This document shows, piece after piece, positions 22,936 to 33,010 of a stretch of 40,266 nt of DNA. Every line of letters starts with the position of its first letter. The stretch's first letter is position 1. The position numbers and the translations under genes are program-made. Origin of the DNA: Trebouxia sp. TZW2008 (taxonomy: Eukaryota > Chlorophyta > Trebouxiophyceae > Trebouxiales > Trebouxiaceae); contig BDIU01000071.1 in NCBI GenBank assembly GCA_002118135.1, positions 1 to 40,266 of the forward strand, read 5' to 3'. The notes beneath the pieces are model-generated. The model was not told the origin of the DNA and did not search any database. It saw nothing but the letters and a program-made list of their open reading frames with translations.

Positions 22936-24172
22936 GCTGCATAGCCATGTTTGTTGTGGAGTGGCAGAGTCCAGAGTCAGAAGCTCAAGCAAGACGCACT
23001 AATCAGCAGCCCAATGGTTGTTTGTTGTACATGTTTTGGGACTGCTGCTGATGTGTTCATGCAGCATATTTGGTCAATTTCATTGCAGCTTCTGTGTACT
23101 ATAGGCCTTGTGGGTCCAAGCTGTCATTCACCATAGCTAGAGCTTTTGTCTGAGATGGTCTCACCTCTAGATGCTTGGCAGGCAGAAGAGTGTGCTTCTT
23201 TTTTGTCAAGCAAACAGAGCGTGAGAAAAGGGCGTGAGAGGATTGATACTTGTGATGATTGTATACATGTAGCATATTGCGAGTCAAGTTCTCTTTCAGC
23301 TTCATCATTTTGCCGTGAGCCTTAGTAGGGTTATACATGTGAGCTCTGAAGCATTGCAGACTCTGAGATGTGCGTCATCACCTTGACAGCAGCAGTTGAG
23401 CAAGTCCAGACGCAATTTAAACATGTTGCGACAACGCGTTGCACCTTGCCAGCAATTTGGCCTGCATGTCAACTAGCAATCACTAGAATATCAGGCGCAA
23501 GTTTGGTGCATAGCCGTCAACCTGGGCGGGTTCCGGCACCAAGGAGGTGTGAGTTTGAATTTGTCCAAGCTCAGCATGATCCAAGCAAATCCCACCCAAC
23601 GTATCTTTGGCAATGTTCTGCCTACTGCTGCTGGAGACACACCCCCACACAATATGTGTTCATTCCTGCTCCTCAACTGACGGCAAAACATCATCAAGGT
23701 ATCGACGCAACGTTGCAAAACACTGACTGCAACTTGCAGGTCTCACACTAAGTATGCGTATTGCGCATTTTAAGCATAGTATGGTATGTGAAAACAACTA
23801 CGCAAAAATGTGCTGAGCGTGTCACAACATCATTTGGGAAGATAATGTATGAAATGTAAATAAAATGACCTGAGTAGTCGCTTGTGGCTTGCACTTGCTA
23901 AACATAACACATATCTGATAATTGTGAAACACATTAGGGCATGAAAGAGGCTGAAGCAAAAGAAGCTGCAACAAAGTCACACGGTATGAAAACAAGGCAA
24001 ACACCTCATGTGATGGCTGATACCTTGCACAGACTCCGTCGAGCCTACCAAAAATGACAACCAACCAAACAGTCGCCATACAATTGACACAAGAATTCAA
24101 CCAAGATTGCAACAAAAGAAAAGGAACTGACGCATTGAGGCTGAGTCGCTGAGCTGCTCAAAGGGGTCACAA
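22936..24172. other. Tail-to-tail gap between the TPR-like and desaturase genes
   Basis: About 1.2 kb with 3' UTRs and no supported gene. A TGTAA directly followed by AATAAA lies at about 23855-23862, plus strand; it is over 900 bp past the TPR-like stop, so its link to that gene is unsure. ORFs of 75-127 codons here lack domains. Confidence 0.5.
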
Positions 24173-25875
24173 TCAGCGCCTAAACCAGAAAACGCCACTG
24201 CCAGCACTATCGGGTGCTACATATCGGCAGAGATCATGATCCTGCCACAAAGCCTGGTACACTCTGCGGTCATCTGACTTGTAGTATCTACCAAGAACAG
24301 GCTTGATAGCTTCTGTGGCCTCTTGAGCACGGTAATGGGGTATCGTAGGGAACAAATGGTGCAAGACATGGGTGTCTGTAATGTGGTGGAAAACAACATC
24401 CAGAAAGCCATAGCTTCTGTCAACGGTCGACAAAGCACCTCTCATCCATTCCCAATCATTGCTGCTGTAGTGTGGCAGGTCCGGGTGTGTGTGCTGTAGC
24501 ATTGTGATGACCACTAGCCAGTGATTTACCACCAAATATGGCATGACATACACCTTGGTCAGCCACAGCCAGCCAAAGTTCTGGGCCAGGCCGTACAGCC
24601 CACTCGCAACTGCCACAAGAGCCACATCGCTGACTGCCACCTGTAACCCAGCACTGTATATTGCTTGCACGGCTCAAGAGCTGCGCCCAAGCACAGAGGC
24701 ATCCATCATGACACCTACTGGTGCAGATTTTGCGTGCACTGCTTGCATGGAGATCCTGGTGAACGGAGTTTGTGCGCAATGCTGTCTGTAGCAATGCTGT
24801 GTGTAGCAAATGCAAAGCTGCGTGATGGTATAGCTGCTGCATGTGCTGTGCATGTCACACTGACAGTGTCTCATTGGCGCCGACTGCTGACTTTGTAGCA
24901 GGCAAGGCAGTCAGGCACAGCATTACAAAGGCAAAAGTACCTCAAGTCTTTCTCGCTGGGTGAAAATAGGTGAGTTTGGGTCAAAATGGTTTGGCCCCAA
25001 GGGCTTGGTCCAGCCCTCATAGTGTCGCCCTGATACATTCAGAAACAGATACAATGGCCAGCCCAGTACCACTCGCAAAGCAAGCCTTGCTAAGCGCTCT
25101 GGAATTGAGCGGAATGGGCTTAGGTGATCAGAATTTGGCATTGCTGGTGGTACAAACACCTGTCAACGCACAGCTCAATGAGATTACCTTGTGCTTGGCA
25201 AAAGGTCAAACAAAAAGCATGAGACAACAGAAACAGAAACAGCGAACACAGAACAGAAACAGAACAGAAACAGAAACAGAAACAGAAACAGAAACAAGGT
25301 CTTTGCACCTCGTCTTTGTCCAAGCTTGCTGTATTAGAATGATGTCGGCGGTGAGAGTGCTTCCTGTAGTCAGCACATCTTGTCAGACGATGATATACCT
25401 GTGCTGAAACAGCATTGTCTGTCATTCTTGCAGGCATGTAAGTTGCAGTAGCCCTTGCAGACAGAGGCGTTTGCAGTAGCCCTCACCAGGAATAGTATGG
25501 AACCAGCAACAGCGAGTGCAGCACAAACCCCACAGAGTCATTGACTGTTTGCCACTTGCAGAAGGCTTGGTGCCCACATTCGTGGGCTATGGTCCATACG
25601 CCTGTCAGTAGAGCGCCTTGGCAGAACCAGTACACCGTCCACAATGCAAGACAGGCCTGCCGAGATGATACAGCCGGCTGCTCAATGAAAGTACTGAGTG
25701 CAAATAAAACGGCGATGGCTGCGAGGTTGCTAGCAAGATACACAGACGACAAGGTCAAAGACCTGTGAAAACAACGGGCTGGGATGGATTTGCGCAGAGA
25801 GCCAACGGTGAACGGAGGTGCATCTACAGGTACGCGTTGCAATCCCTTGTCGTTGTCGACTTTGCAGCTTGACAT
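24173..25875 (-). CDS. FAD2: Omega-6 (delta-12) fatty acid desaturase, FAD2 type
   Basis: Puts the second double bond into oleate (18:1 to 18:2), normally on phosphatidylcholine in the ER. Exons 25875-25487, 25363-25309, 25159-24941 and 24640-24173 (minus) join in phase to 376 residues, near the usual 380. All three iron-binding histidine boxes are there: HECGH (exon 1), HRRHH (exon 2) and HVLHH (exon 4). HRRHH and HECGH favour FAD2 over omega-3 FAD3 (HDCGH/HRTHH) and over plastid FAD6. WPLYLFLNVSGR and PHYRAQEATEAIKPVLG also fit. I chose ATG 25875 (MSSCKVDN); an in-frame extension to 25977 would add 34 residues. A short repeat of TGCAGTAGCCCT flanks the first donor. A CAGAAA microsatellite starts just inside intron 2. 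Confidence 0.93.
25229..25297. repeat. (CAGAAA)n microsatellite in a desaturase intron
   Basis: About ten CAGAAA-type units, imperfect at the left and perfect at the right, end 12 nt from the exon 2 donor (25309, minus strand). In the transcript it reads TTTCTG repeats, a pyrimidine-rich tract at the start of the intron. Confidence 0.95.
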
Positions 25876-26369
25876 ACGGCGTGCAGTTGCCGGCCTGCCA
25901 CTGACCAGTCCAACGCACAAATGCGTTTGAAAGCACTTTTGCAGCTGTAATTGCTGCAAATAAGCAAGCACGCACAAGCGCAGCTGCTTAAAGTAGCCTG
26001 AAGCTGCTTAAAGGACTGCTTAAAACACCAGCAAATCTCGTGGGCATGCGAGTCGCACGCTTGATGACTAATCGTAAGTCGTGATTGCACGTGCAGCTTT
26101 ACACGCGTTCCGTGTTGCTGCTCCGTGCCACCAGTCAAGCTTCCTATCAAAAGTCAGAGCGGATTTGACGGGTTCTGTTTCGCTTACTGACCTGCGTCAA
26201 ATCGAGAATCATTGCCTCTACCTCTCGGTCTCATCGGGCGCGACCTATACACTGCATCGCACAGACTCGGCCGCTTGCGAACTCGTGTTTTGTTGGCCGT
26301 CGTCAAGAAACATCTAGAACACTTCAACCCGCGGTGGGAACTGCGTTCACAGCGCCTGGATTGTGAGGC
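25876..26369. promoter_or_regulatory. Shared head-to-head promoter gap, desaturase/DnaJ
   Basis: 494 bp separate the two ATGs. It holds a GCTTAAAG-type direct repeat near 25984-26022 (AGCTGCTTAAAG, GCTGCTTAAAGG, TGCTTAAA), which could be a protein-binding cluster. I see no classic heat-shock element array (alternating GAA/TTC), though DnaJ genes are often heat-induced. Confidence 0.45.
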
Positions 26370-29300
26370 ATGGGGAAGGATTACTACGGTATTCTAGGGG
26401 TCGGAAAGGATGCGGACGAGGCAGAGCTCAAGAAAGGCAAGTGTGGTCATACAGTCGCTTGAAAGCAAGTCGGTTTGCTTCCGACCGAAGACAATGTTCT
26501 CAGCATTGCTCACTGACTAACATCACCGTGGAATTGCAGCTTACCGAAAGTTGGCGATGAAGTGGCATCCGGTAAGCCAATCCCCCAAGCTGTTTTGGAA
26601 GCTCAGCTTGCCTACACGTGTCAGTCACTGCAACAGGCTCTGCTCCATACACGAGCTGTATATCACTGCATGGTGCGCAGGACAGAGCAAAGGGTGACAA
26701 AGAGCAAGCTACAGAAAAGTTTAAGGAGGTCTCAGAAGCCTATGATTGCCTCAATGACCCAGAGAAGCGCAGAGTGTATGATCAGTTTGGTGAAGAGGGT
26801 CTCAAAAATGGAGGAATGCCCCCTCCAGGGGCTGGTGGCATGCCTGGCGGCATGGGAGGCATGCCTGGCGGGTTTCAGTATACAAGCAGATCAGCAGACG
26901 ATATTTTTGCGGAGGTGCTTTCGCCTTGCAAGTGCAACTGCAACTACATGTCCTGTTGCTAATGTACTGCATGCTCAAGTTAATATTCAGCCTGTCAACA
27001 CTTACAACATTGACTGAGTATCAGATCTGCCCAATGTTTGTTTGTGAATGCCCACCATAATTTTCTGGCCTTTCAATTCAATCCTGGTCGGTGATTGATC
27101 CCAGTGTCAGTGGCATTGCAGCTCACCATCAAATTACTGCTGCTGTGGCTGCTTGTCAAGGCAAGATCATCACTGGCTGCCTCTGCTTGCAGTTCTCATG
27201 TAGACAAAGCTGGTATGAGCCATGTGCTGGTGGGCTGACACTGGCTGGCTCTTCTCGCATGCCTCTGGTGGAGACCAGACATTGTTTGTTTGTTCATCAT
27301 GGGCTGGATTTGGCTGGCTTTACATTCTGTCTGGGGAATTCAGCTCTTTTGTCTACTGACAATGGGCTCATACTGCTTACATTTACTTGCAGTTCTTTGG
27401 GGGCCGGAATCCCTTTGGCGGCATGGGAAGCATGGGCAGTATGGGCCCCATGGGAGGAGGGCATGATGACTTTGGCGGAGGCGGCTTCAGCAGCATGTTC
27501 GGCCCTGGTATGGGTGGCTTTGGGGGTGGTGGCCCCATGGGAGGTATGTATTGACAGCTCACAATTCAAGCAATGATCCAAGCAACAATTCAAGCGATGA
27601 TGTGCCTCTCCTATGTTTGTGTTGATAGAACCTTGCAGTCACAAATCTAGTCGTTCTTATTGTGTTTGGCCCTGGCATGGGCGGCTTGGGGGGTGGCGGG
27701 GTATGTAGTGACAGCTCCTGATCCAAGCAGTGACTCAAGCAGTGATGTGCCTCTCATATGCTTGTGTGCTAGAAGAGTTGTGGGCCCTAATTTACAAATC
27801 TAGTAGCTTTTGTGGTTGGCCCTGGCATGGGTGAGTCAGTGGCCTCACGGGAGATGCGCTTTGACAGCTTCTGATGCAAGCAGTGTTGCATCTTGTGACT
27901 GTGAGCATAACAAAACTGCAAGCATGTGACTTTGATGGAGGGAAGTCAGCAGCGTGGGTAGCTTCAGAAGTGGCGGTCCCGCAGGAGGTGTGCTTTGACA
28001 GCTTTTGATTGCAGCGTCGTGCCAACAATGCATTTTGACTTGGAAATCCACTGCTCCTGTTGCTGCCCAAAGCACTTCTAGCAGTCTCAGCAGCAACTGA
28101 TGCTTGTTGCAGATGGTGTGACCACCCGGTAGCATATGCATCACACCTTGTGTACTGGTGTTACTCACAGCCAAGTCTGAGTACTGTCAAATTTTGCTAA
28201 AACGTGGACAGAAAATGTTTTCCAAGCTTGAGACAGTGCAGCATTGATGTTTTGCTAAGGCGCCTTAAGACAGCACTAGGCTGTGCAATTGCTTCATCAT
28301 GCATGCTCCGATTGTAAGCCCTGGCTGCTTGCTTGATATGACTGAGCACTGTGCCCATGCCTTTGCTTTCTTGTCAGCATGTCAGAATTTTTGGCTCTTT
28401 TCATTGTCTGTGCGCTGCTGCTCTTCCAATGTCAGCCTACTGGCATGTCAATATGCCTGCTCGCCAAGTTGTCTACGGACACACGGCCACTGGACCTATG
28501 CCAGTTATGGCTTCAGAAGCGATGAGGCGGCAGCCTGTAACTTTACTTAAGCACAGCGTTTCATCATTCCTTTGGTCAATCAGCATCCTTTGGTCAAACA
28601 CCTTGCTTTCATGCAAGCACAGCAGTGATTTAATCAACCAATCAATCAGTTAACACCTTCCTGTCAGTCAGCACATGGCAGAAAGCAAGGTGCTGACTGA
28701 TTGACTGGTTGATTGAATCACTGCTGTGCTTGCATGAAAGCAAGGCAAGTAGCACATAAGTTTTGCTCTGTTCCTATACCATACAGATGGCTACTCAAAT
28801 GCGCACAGACAATGTGACGAGCAAACTTGATCAATCGATTAAGCCATTTGTTGATCCATGTTGTGCTTGTGGGCAGGCATGGGCCAAAGGCGGGGTCAAC
28901 AAGAGCCTCCAATTGAGCACAATCTCCCATGCACACTAGATGAGCTATATAAGGGCAGCACTCGCAAAATGAAAATCAGACGAACTGTGCATGACCAATC
29001 TGGGCGTCCCAATCAGATAGCAGAAATACTGAGCATAGATATCAAGCCAGGCTGGAAGAAAGGCACAAGAATTACCTTCCCTGAAAAAGGTGAGGCCTTT
29101 TCATGCTGTGCGGGGACGTCCAAAAGTGTACTGATCTTGGGCTAGCAGCATTGTGGCAAAGAATTTGTCCAGCCAGTCTGCCCATTTGCACCATTGCACC
29201 TTTTCATGAGAGCAAGCCAGATTTGATGTGCAACCTGCTAATGCTGCGAAAGTCAGCAACATGTGACATCTGTTGTAACTGCTTTGAGCATCAACACCAG

Positions 29301-30116
29301 GTTGCATATGTAATATATCTTGCTATCTGCAAATCATCATCTGTAGTTGATGATTAACGCCAGAAGGTTTGGTTCTGAGTACTGATGCTGCTTTGCGTGT
29401 GTCCCTGCTGCAGCTGTCTCATGCACCCCGCCCAGTCGTTTTTATTGTCTAGACTGGTTGTGCCTGTCACGCATGGCTTCTCATTCCCTGGCTTCTTTTA
29501 CTTAAATGGTCTCAATGTGTGTCAAACCAATGACAACAAGCTCCTCAAGTGCGCACACTGCTTGTATAATGGACTCCGCATTCAGCTCGACTACATCAGC
29601 CACACCTGTTTGTTGCGCTGCCTAAATGCGCAGGTTGCTTTGTTGAAATTGTTGTGGTTGCTGACAGTGGCAACAGGCACGCCACCCTAGGTCCAGGAGG
29701 TTATCTGTGCACCGAGGGTTACCCTGAAAAGGGTCATAAATGTTGCGTATGCTTGCCGAATAGGTGACCAGCATCCTGGAGTGAAGGCTGCAGATGTTGT
29801 CTTTATCATACAAGAAAAGCCCCACTCCCACTTTCGACGAGAAGGCAGTGACCTATATTACACACACAGACTACCCCTGGTAGATGCTTTGTGTGGCACC
29901 AGTTTCTCCATACAGCATCTTGATGGGCGTCAGTTACCTATCACTGTGAATGACGTTGCTGGTCCAAACAGCCAAAAAGTTGTGAGAGGCGAAGGCATGC
30001 CCAATAGCAAGACTGGTGCCAAAGGAGATCTTAGAGTGCAGTTCAACATCGTGTTTCCGAAACGGATCAATGATGACCAGAAAGCGAGGTTGCGACAAGA
30101 TCTATCAAGTAGCTAG
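26370..30116 (+). CDS. Class B DnaJ/Hsp40 co-chaperone (Sis1/DNAJB1-like)
   Basis: Stimulates Hsp70 ATPase and hands it unfolded clients. Exons 26370-26436, 26540-26571, 26681-26914, 27393-27543, 28877-29089 and 29764-30116 join in phase to 349 residues, the usual length for the class. Seen in order: J domain ([30 protein letters not shown] with the HPD split by intron 2, [20 protein letters not shown]), a Gly/Met-rich and Gly/Phe-rich segment ([27 protein letters not shown]), then two beta-sandwich domains ([46 protein letters not shown]). There is no CxxCxGxG zinc finger, so it is class B. It ends in DLSSS with no EEVD. Intron 1 uses a GC donor (AAAG|GCAAGT), forced by phase. Probably cytosolic. 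Confidence 0.93.
27500..28000 (+). repeat. Degenerate tandem copies of the Gly-rich exon end
   Basis: The end of exon 4 plus donor and early intron (TTCGGCCCTGGTATGGGTGG..|gtatgt.TTGACAGCT) recurs at about 27664-27710, 27815-27870 and 27955-28005, spaced about 150 bp. Copy 1 keeps [12 protein letters not shown] and a gtatgt donor. Later copies lose the donor (GAGATGCGC, GAGGTGTGC) but keep TTTGACAGCTT. No acceptor precedes them, so they should stay in the intron. Confidence 0.8.
28601..28745 (+). ncRNA. 59-bp foldback in DnaJ intron 4: candidate small-RNA hairpin or MITE
   Basis: Arms 28601-28659 (CCTTGCTTTCATGCAAGCAC..AACACCTT) and 28687-28745 (AAGGTGCTGAC..AAAGCAAGG) pair over 59 positions: 55 Watson-Crick, two G-U and two A-C, with a 27-nt loop. 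Green-algal microRNA precursors are often long, near-perfect and intronic, so this could be one. It could also be a foldback transposon; I see no clear target duplication. Without small-RNA data the RNA call is a guess, but the inverted repeat is plain. Confidence 0.5.
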
Positions 30117-31000
30117 ACATCATTGTACACTGGCATAGCACATTGTATGAGAGCTGGCAGTGTAGGTTTCAGATCGTGAGGCTCCATGGGTCGACACTTA
30201 TAGAAGTAGGAAAAGCTGGCTGGTATTTTCAGTGGTATCGTGACGTGGGTTGGTATCCACTTGTTCACTGCTTGTCCCTGTCACTGGACTACTGCACCCA
30301 TTGACCACGGGGCCTGTTGTGCATGTGCAATGCAGTTTTCACTTGGCAGGATGTGTTTTGGGCTACAGACTTTGCTCCCTCCTTGCACATGCCGCCAGTC
30401 AGAGCAGCTTTTGTGACTTTTGCAGTTGTACTCTGGACATGATTAATGCGAAGCAGCTGCAGGTTTTCAGGCATGACAAAACAGCATGCAGGCCTTAGCA
30501 AGAGCTTTGACTACTGTTGCTTTTCCTCAACCGAGCTGCTGATTCTGTATCCAAAATTGTATCAAAGCTTAAGCATCTTGCAACTCTAGAGAAGAGCTTT
30601 CACAACGCTTCCAAGGAGTTTCGGCCTGCTACACGCTGATCCTATACCGATCATAGCTACATGTCTGGCATTGATAGTTAGCATTGAACATCATGACGTG
30701 CTGGGTCGGTGCAGTGCAGTGCCTCCTGGTCACACAAAGTTGCCAAAGCAAGCATGTCCAGGGAGCTGCAATTTGGATTCCCTGCACAACTTTCGGAATT
30801 CCAAACACCTGCAATATTGCCAGCTATGTGCGTTCGTCCTTTCTGCAACTGTCTGAACAACCCCACAAATACGTACTGCTCATAACTATCCCAATTGTCA
30901 ATCACAACATGGCGTGACTCAGAACTTGTTGCTGCTTGGGGCCAGCGAGGGTAGTGCTTGATCTGCAACACCTGCCTCGTTCAAGCTCTTAAAACGCACA
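30117..31000. other. Gap between the DnaJ and Rieske genes
   Basis: 884 bp between two plus-strand genes: DnaJ 3' UTR and Rieske promoter. No TGTAA is obvious soon after the DnaJ stop. Short ORFs of 60-97 codons overlap on both strands and carry no domain. Confidence 0.5.
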
Positions 31001-32485
31001 ATGCTTATCAAGCTACTTCGCACCAGTGACTTGTGGGAGGGTGCTCGAGTGCATAGGGTACGTGCAAGCGTTGCAATTACGCGGGGTCAAGCTTGTACTT
31101 GCTCAGGGGCTCTCTGTTGCAGGAAGTGCATGGGAGGACCGTCACCGTTTTGCAGCACAGCGGCAGAGTGTACGCTATTGACACGTCCTGCTTCCACCAA
31201 GGCGGGCCCCTTGGTACTCAGGGCGACATAGAGGACATCAATGGAGTAGCCTGCTTGAGGTGCCCCTGGCATGGCTACAGGGTAAGCAGCACGTCCCTGC
31301 TCAACTCTTGTCAGCTTGTTCACTCTTCTCAGCTTGAACAACTACAGAGGAATGATGTTCTTTCTCAGGTCAACCTTGCCACAGGAGGACATGTCCACAC
31401 AGACTTGGGTGGCAATGCCTGTGAGCAGCAAGGCAAGCAGCGCACTCACAGTGTCTATGATGGAGGAGATGGATATTACTGGTAAGCAAAACAGCGCATG
31501 AATTGCATATCCCATGGTCTCGCCCCAATTACCTGCTGAGTGCTGCATGATGTGACCTGCAGGGTAGACATCAATCTAGACAGCTTTCTGGCAGCTGCAA
31601 GCGACATCTACAACCTGCAAGAAACAGCAGGCGGCCTGGACTCACAAGGCTTTGGACTGTCTTCACAAAGCAGCACTGACACCACCTTTGCCCCTGAATC
31701 AATCAGTACAGACAAGTATGACAGTGAGAGCCCCATGCCAAGCAACAGCCAAGTCAACTGGGGTTGCCAGCCATTTGCTGGGGTGGGTAAGAGACCCCTG
31801 GTGTCACCTGCCTCATCCCCTGTAAAGCAGAAGCCCAGAATGACACAGGCGAGCCTATTCAGAATGACCAGACAACTTTTCTGCTTGCAGGCACAACAAG
31901 TTTCCAAAGCCGTGCTGCAGTGCATTTGCATCTCATGGGGTGCACAGCCTCTGTACTCATGGCTGTGTTTGTCACCAAGCAGCACAATCGTATCTACCTG
32001 CCTCCGAAAACTCATCACGCCCAGTGCTGCACATACAGGTTGTGATGTGTGCAAACTCATGCAGATAAATCTATCAGCAACCACATGTCTTTTGCTTGCT
32101 GGCCAGAATCGCCCAACAAAGCACTGACAAACAGGCCCTTCGCATGGAGGAACAAAACCAGAAAGAAAGAAAGCTTCCTAGCACTGAATGCTGCTTTACA
32201 TTCAGTGCTAGCTGACACACTCTGGTTGCTGTGTTGCAGCCAGCGGAACAACAGCAACCAGAAGTCCTGGCATTCCGCGGCCGCAGAATAGGCACATCTC
32301 AGGTGCGGCGTAAGCTAGCGACAAATGCAGTCATGCAGAATTATAAGCCACCCCCAACAGCACCTGTCAATGGCGCAAGCTCAAAGGGCACACCAGTACA
32401 GAGGACAATACAGGAGCTGTTTCAAAGACAGGCGGCCGCAGTGACAGCTGCAGACACAGCTGTCAGCATGGAAGTGGCGAAGTAA
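31001..32485 (+). CDS. Rieske [2Fe-2S] protein with long unknown C-terminal tail
   Basis: Exons 31001-31057, 31123-31281, 31369-31481, 31563-about 31790 or 31850, and 32251-32485. The first four join in phase. The Rieske ligands are clear: SCFHQGGPL (Cys-x-His) and CPWHGYR (Cys-x-x-His), as in ferredoxin-type Rieske proteins such as animal RFESD. No signal or transit peptide and no membrane helix are seen, so it is probably soluble. The tail is rich in Ser, Gln and basic residues (SPASSPVKQKPRMTQASLF; RRIGTSQVRRKLATNA; VQRTIQELFQRQ) and ends at TAA 32485. The border of exon 4 is open: GGG|gtgggt keeps phase 0, a gtaaga donor 4 bases on does not, and CAG|gcgagc would be a weak GC donor that also keeps phase. 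Electron transfer is expected; partners unknown. Confidence 0.8.
32179..32210. repeat. Perfect 12-bp inverted repeat in a Rieske intron
   Basis: TAGCACTGAATG (32179-32190) pairs exactly with CATTCAGTGCTA (32199-32210) across an 8-nt loop. It lies about 40 nt before the last acceptor, so it may affect access to that splice site. Confidence 0.85.
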
Positions 32486-33010
32486 GATGCTGTCTGCGTT
32501 TTGTGGAGTGATGTGTTCAGATTGTGCTTGTGTCAGTGTTTATGTAGAGACAGCCTCACACTCATGATGCATTTGCACATGCGCTCGTGCTTAAGACAGC
32601 ATACAGTCTCTGTTCGCAACCACATTTTGACTTAACCTTTGCTGCTCGACTTCAGGCAGGTGTTGTCAGTCTGGTAATTATTGAGCATGTCTTGCCTGCC
32701 GTGCTGCTGCCAGACGCCAGCATGGGTGTGCAGCTCGTTTTAGATCGAGTCTCAGTAAGTTATCGGATGCCAGGCAGCACCATGATGGATACCCATTAAG
32801 TCCTCTCAGCAACTTGATGCACATGCAACTGCTGCGTGGCAGCCTGCAACTCAAGACTGACACTTAGTGTAGTCTGTGCACGTACATCTTGACTGTTTTG
32901 GCAGTGCATGGGGAGTGCGAATGAAGCATTGTATATGGCATGCTATGGCCCTGCATCATTACACAGGATTTGGGCACAACTTGTCTAAAAGTACATAGCA
33001 CAACAGCTGA
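32486..33010. other. Tail-to-tail gap, Rieske/RPL3
   Basis: 525 bp of 3' UTR sequence. The only element I can name is the RPL3 poly(A) signal (TTACA at 32959-32963). A 70-codon ORF at 32587 shows no domain. Confidence 0.5.
32959..32963 (-). terminator. TGTAA poly(A) signal of RPL3
   Basis: TGTAA on the minus strand, 48 nt past the RPL3 stop. TGTAA is the usual chlorophyte poly(A) signal. Confidence 0.5.

Noticed and set aside
23368..23751. 127-codon ORF in the gap after the TPR-like gene
   Set aside because: No conserved motif, overlapped by an antisense ORF, and no splice partners.
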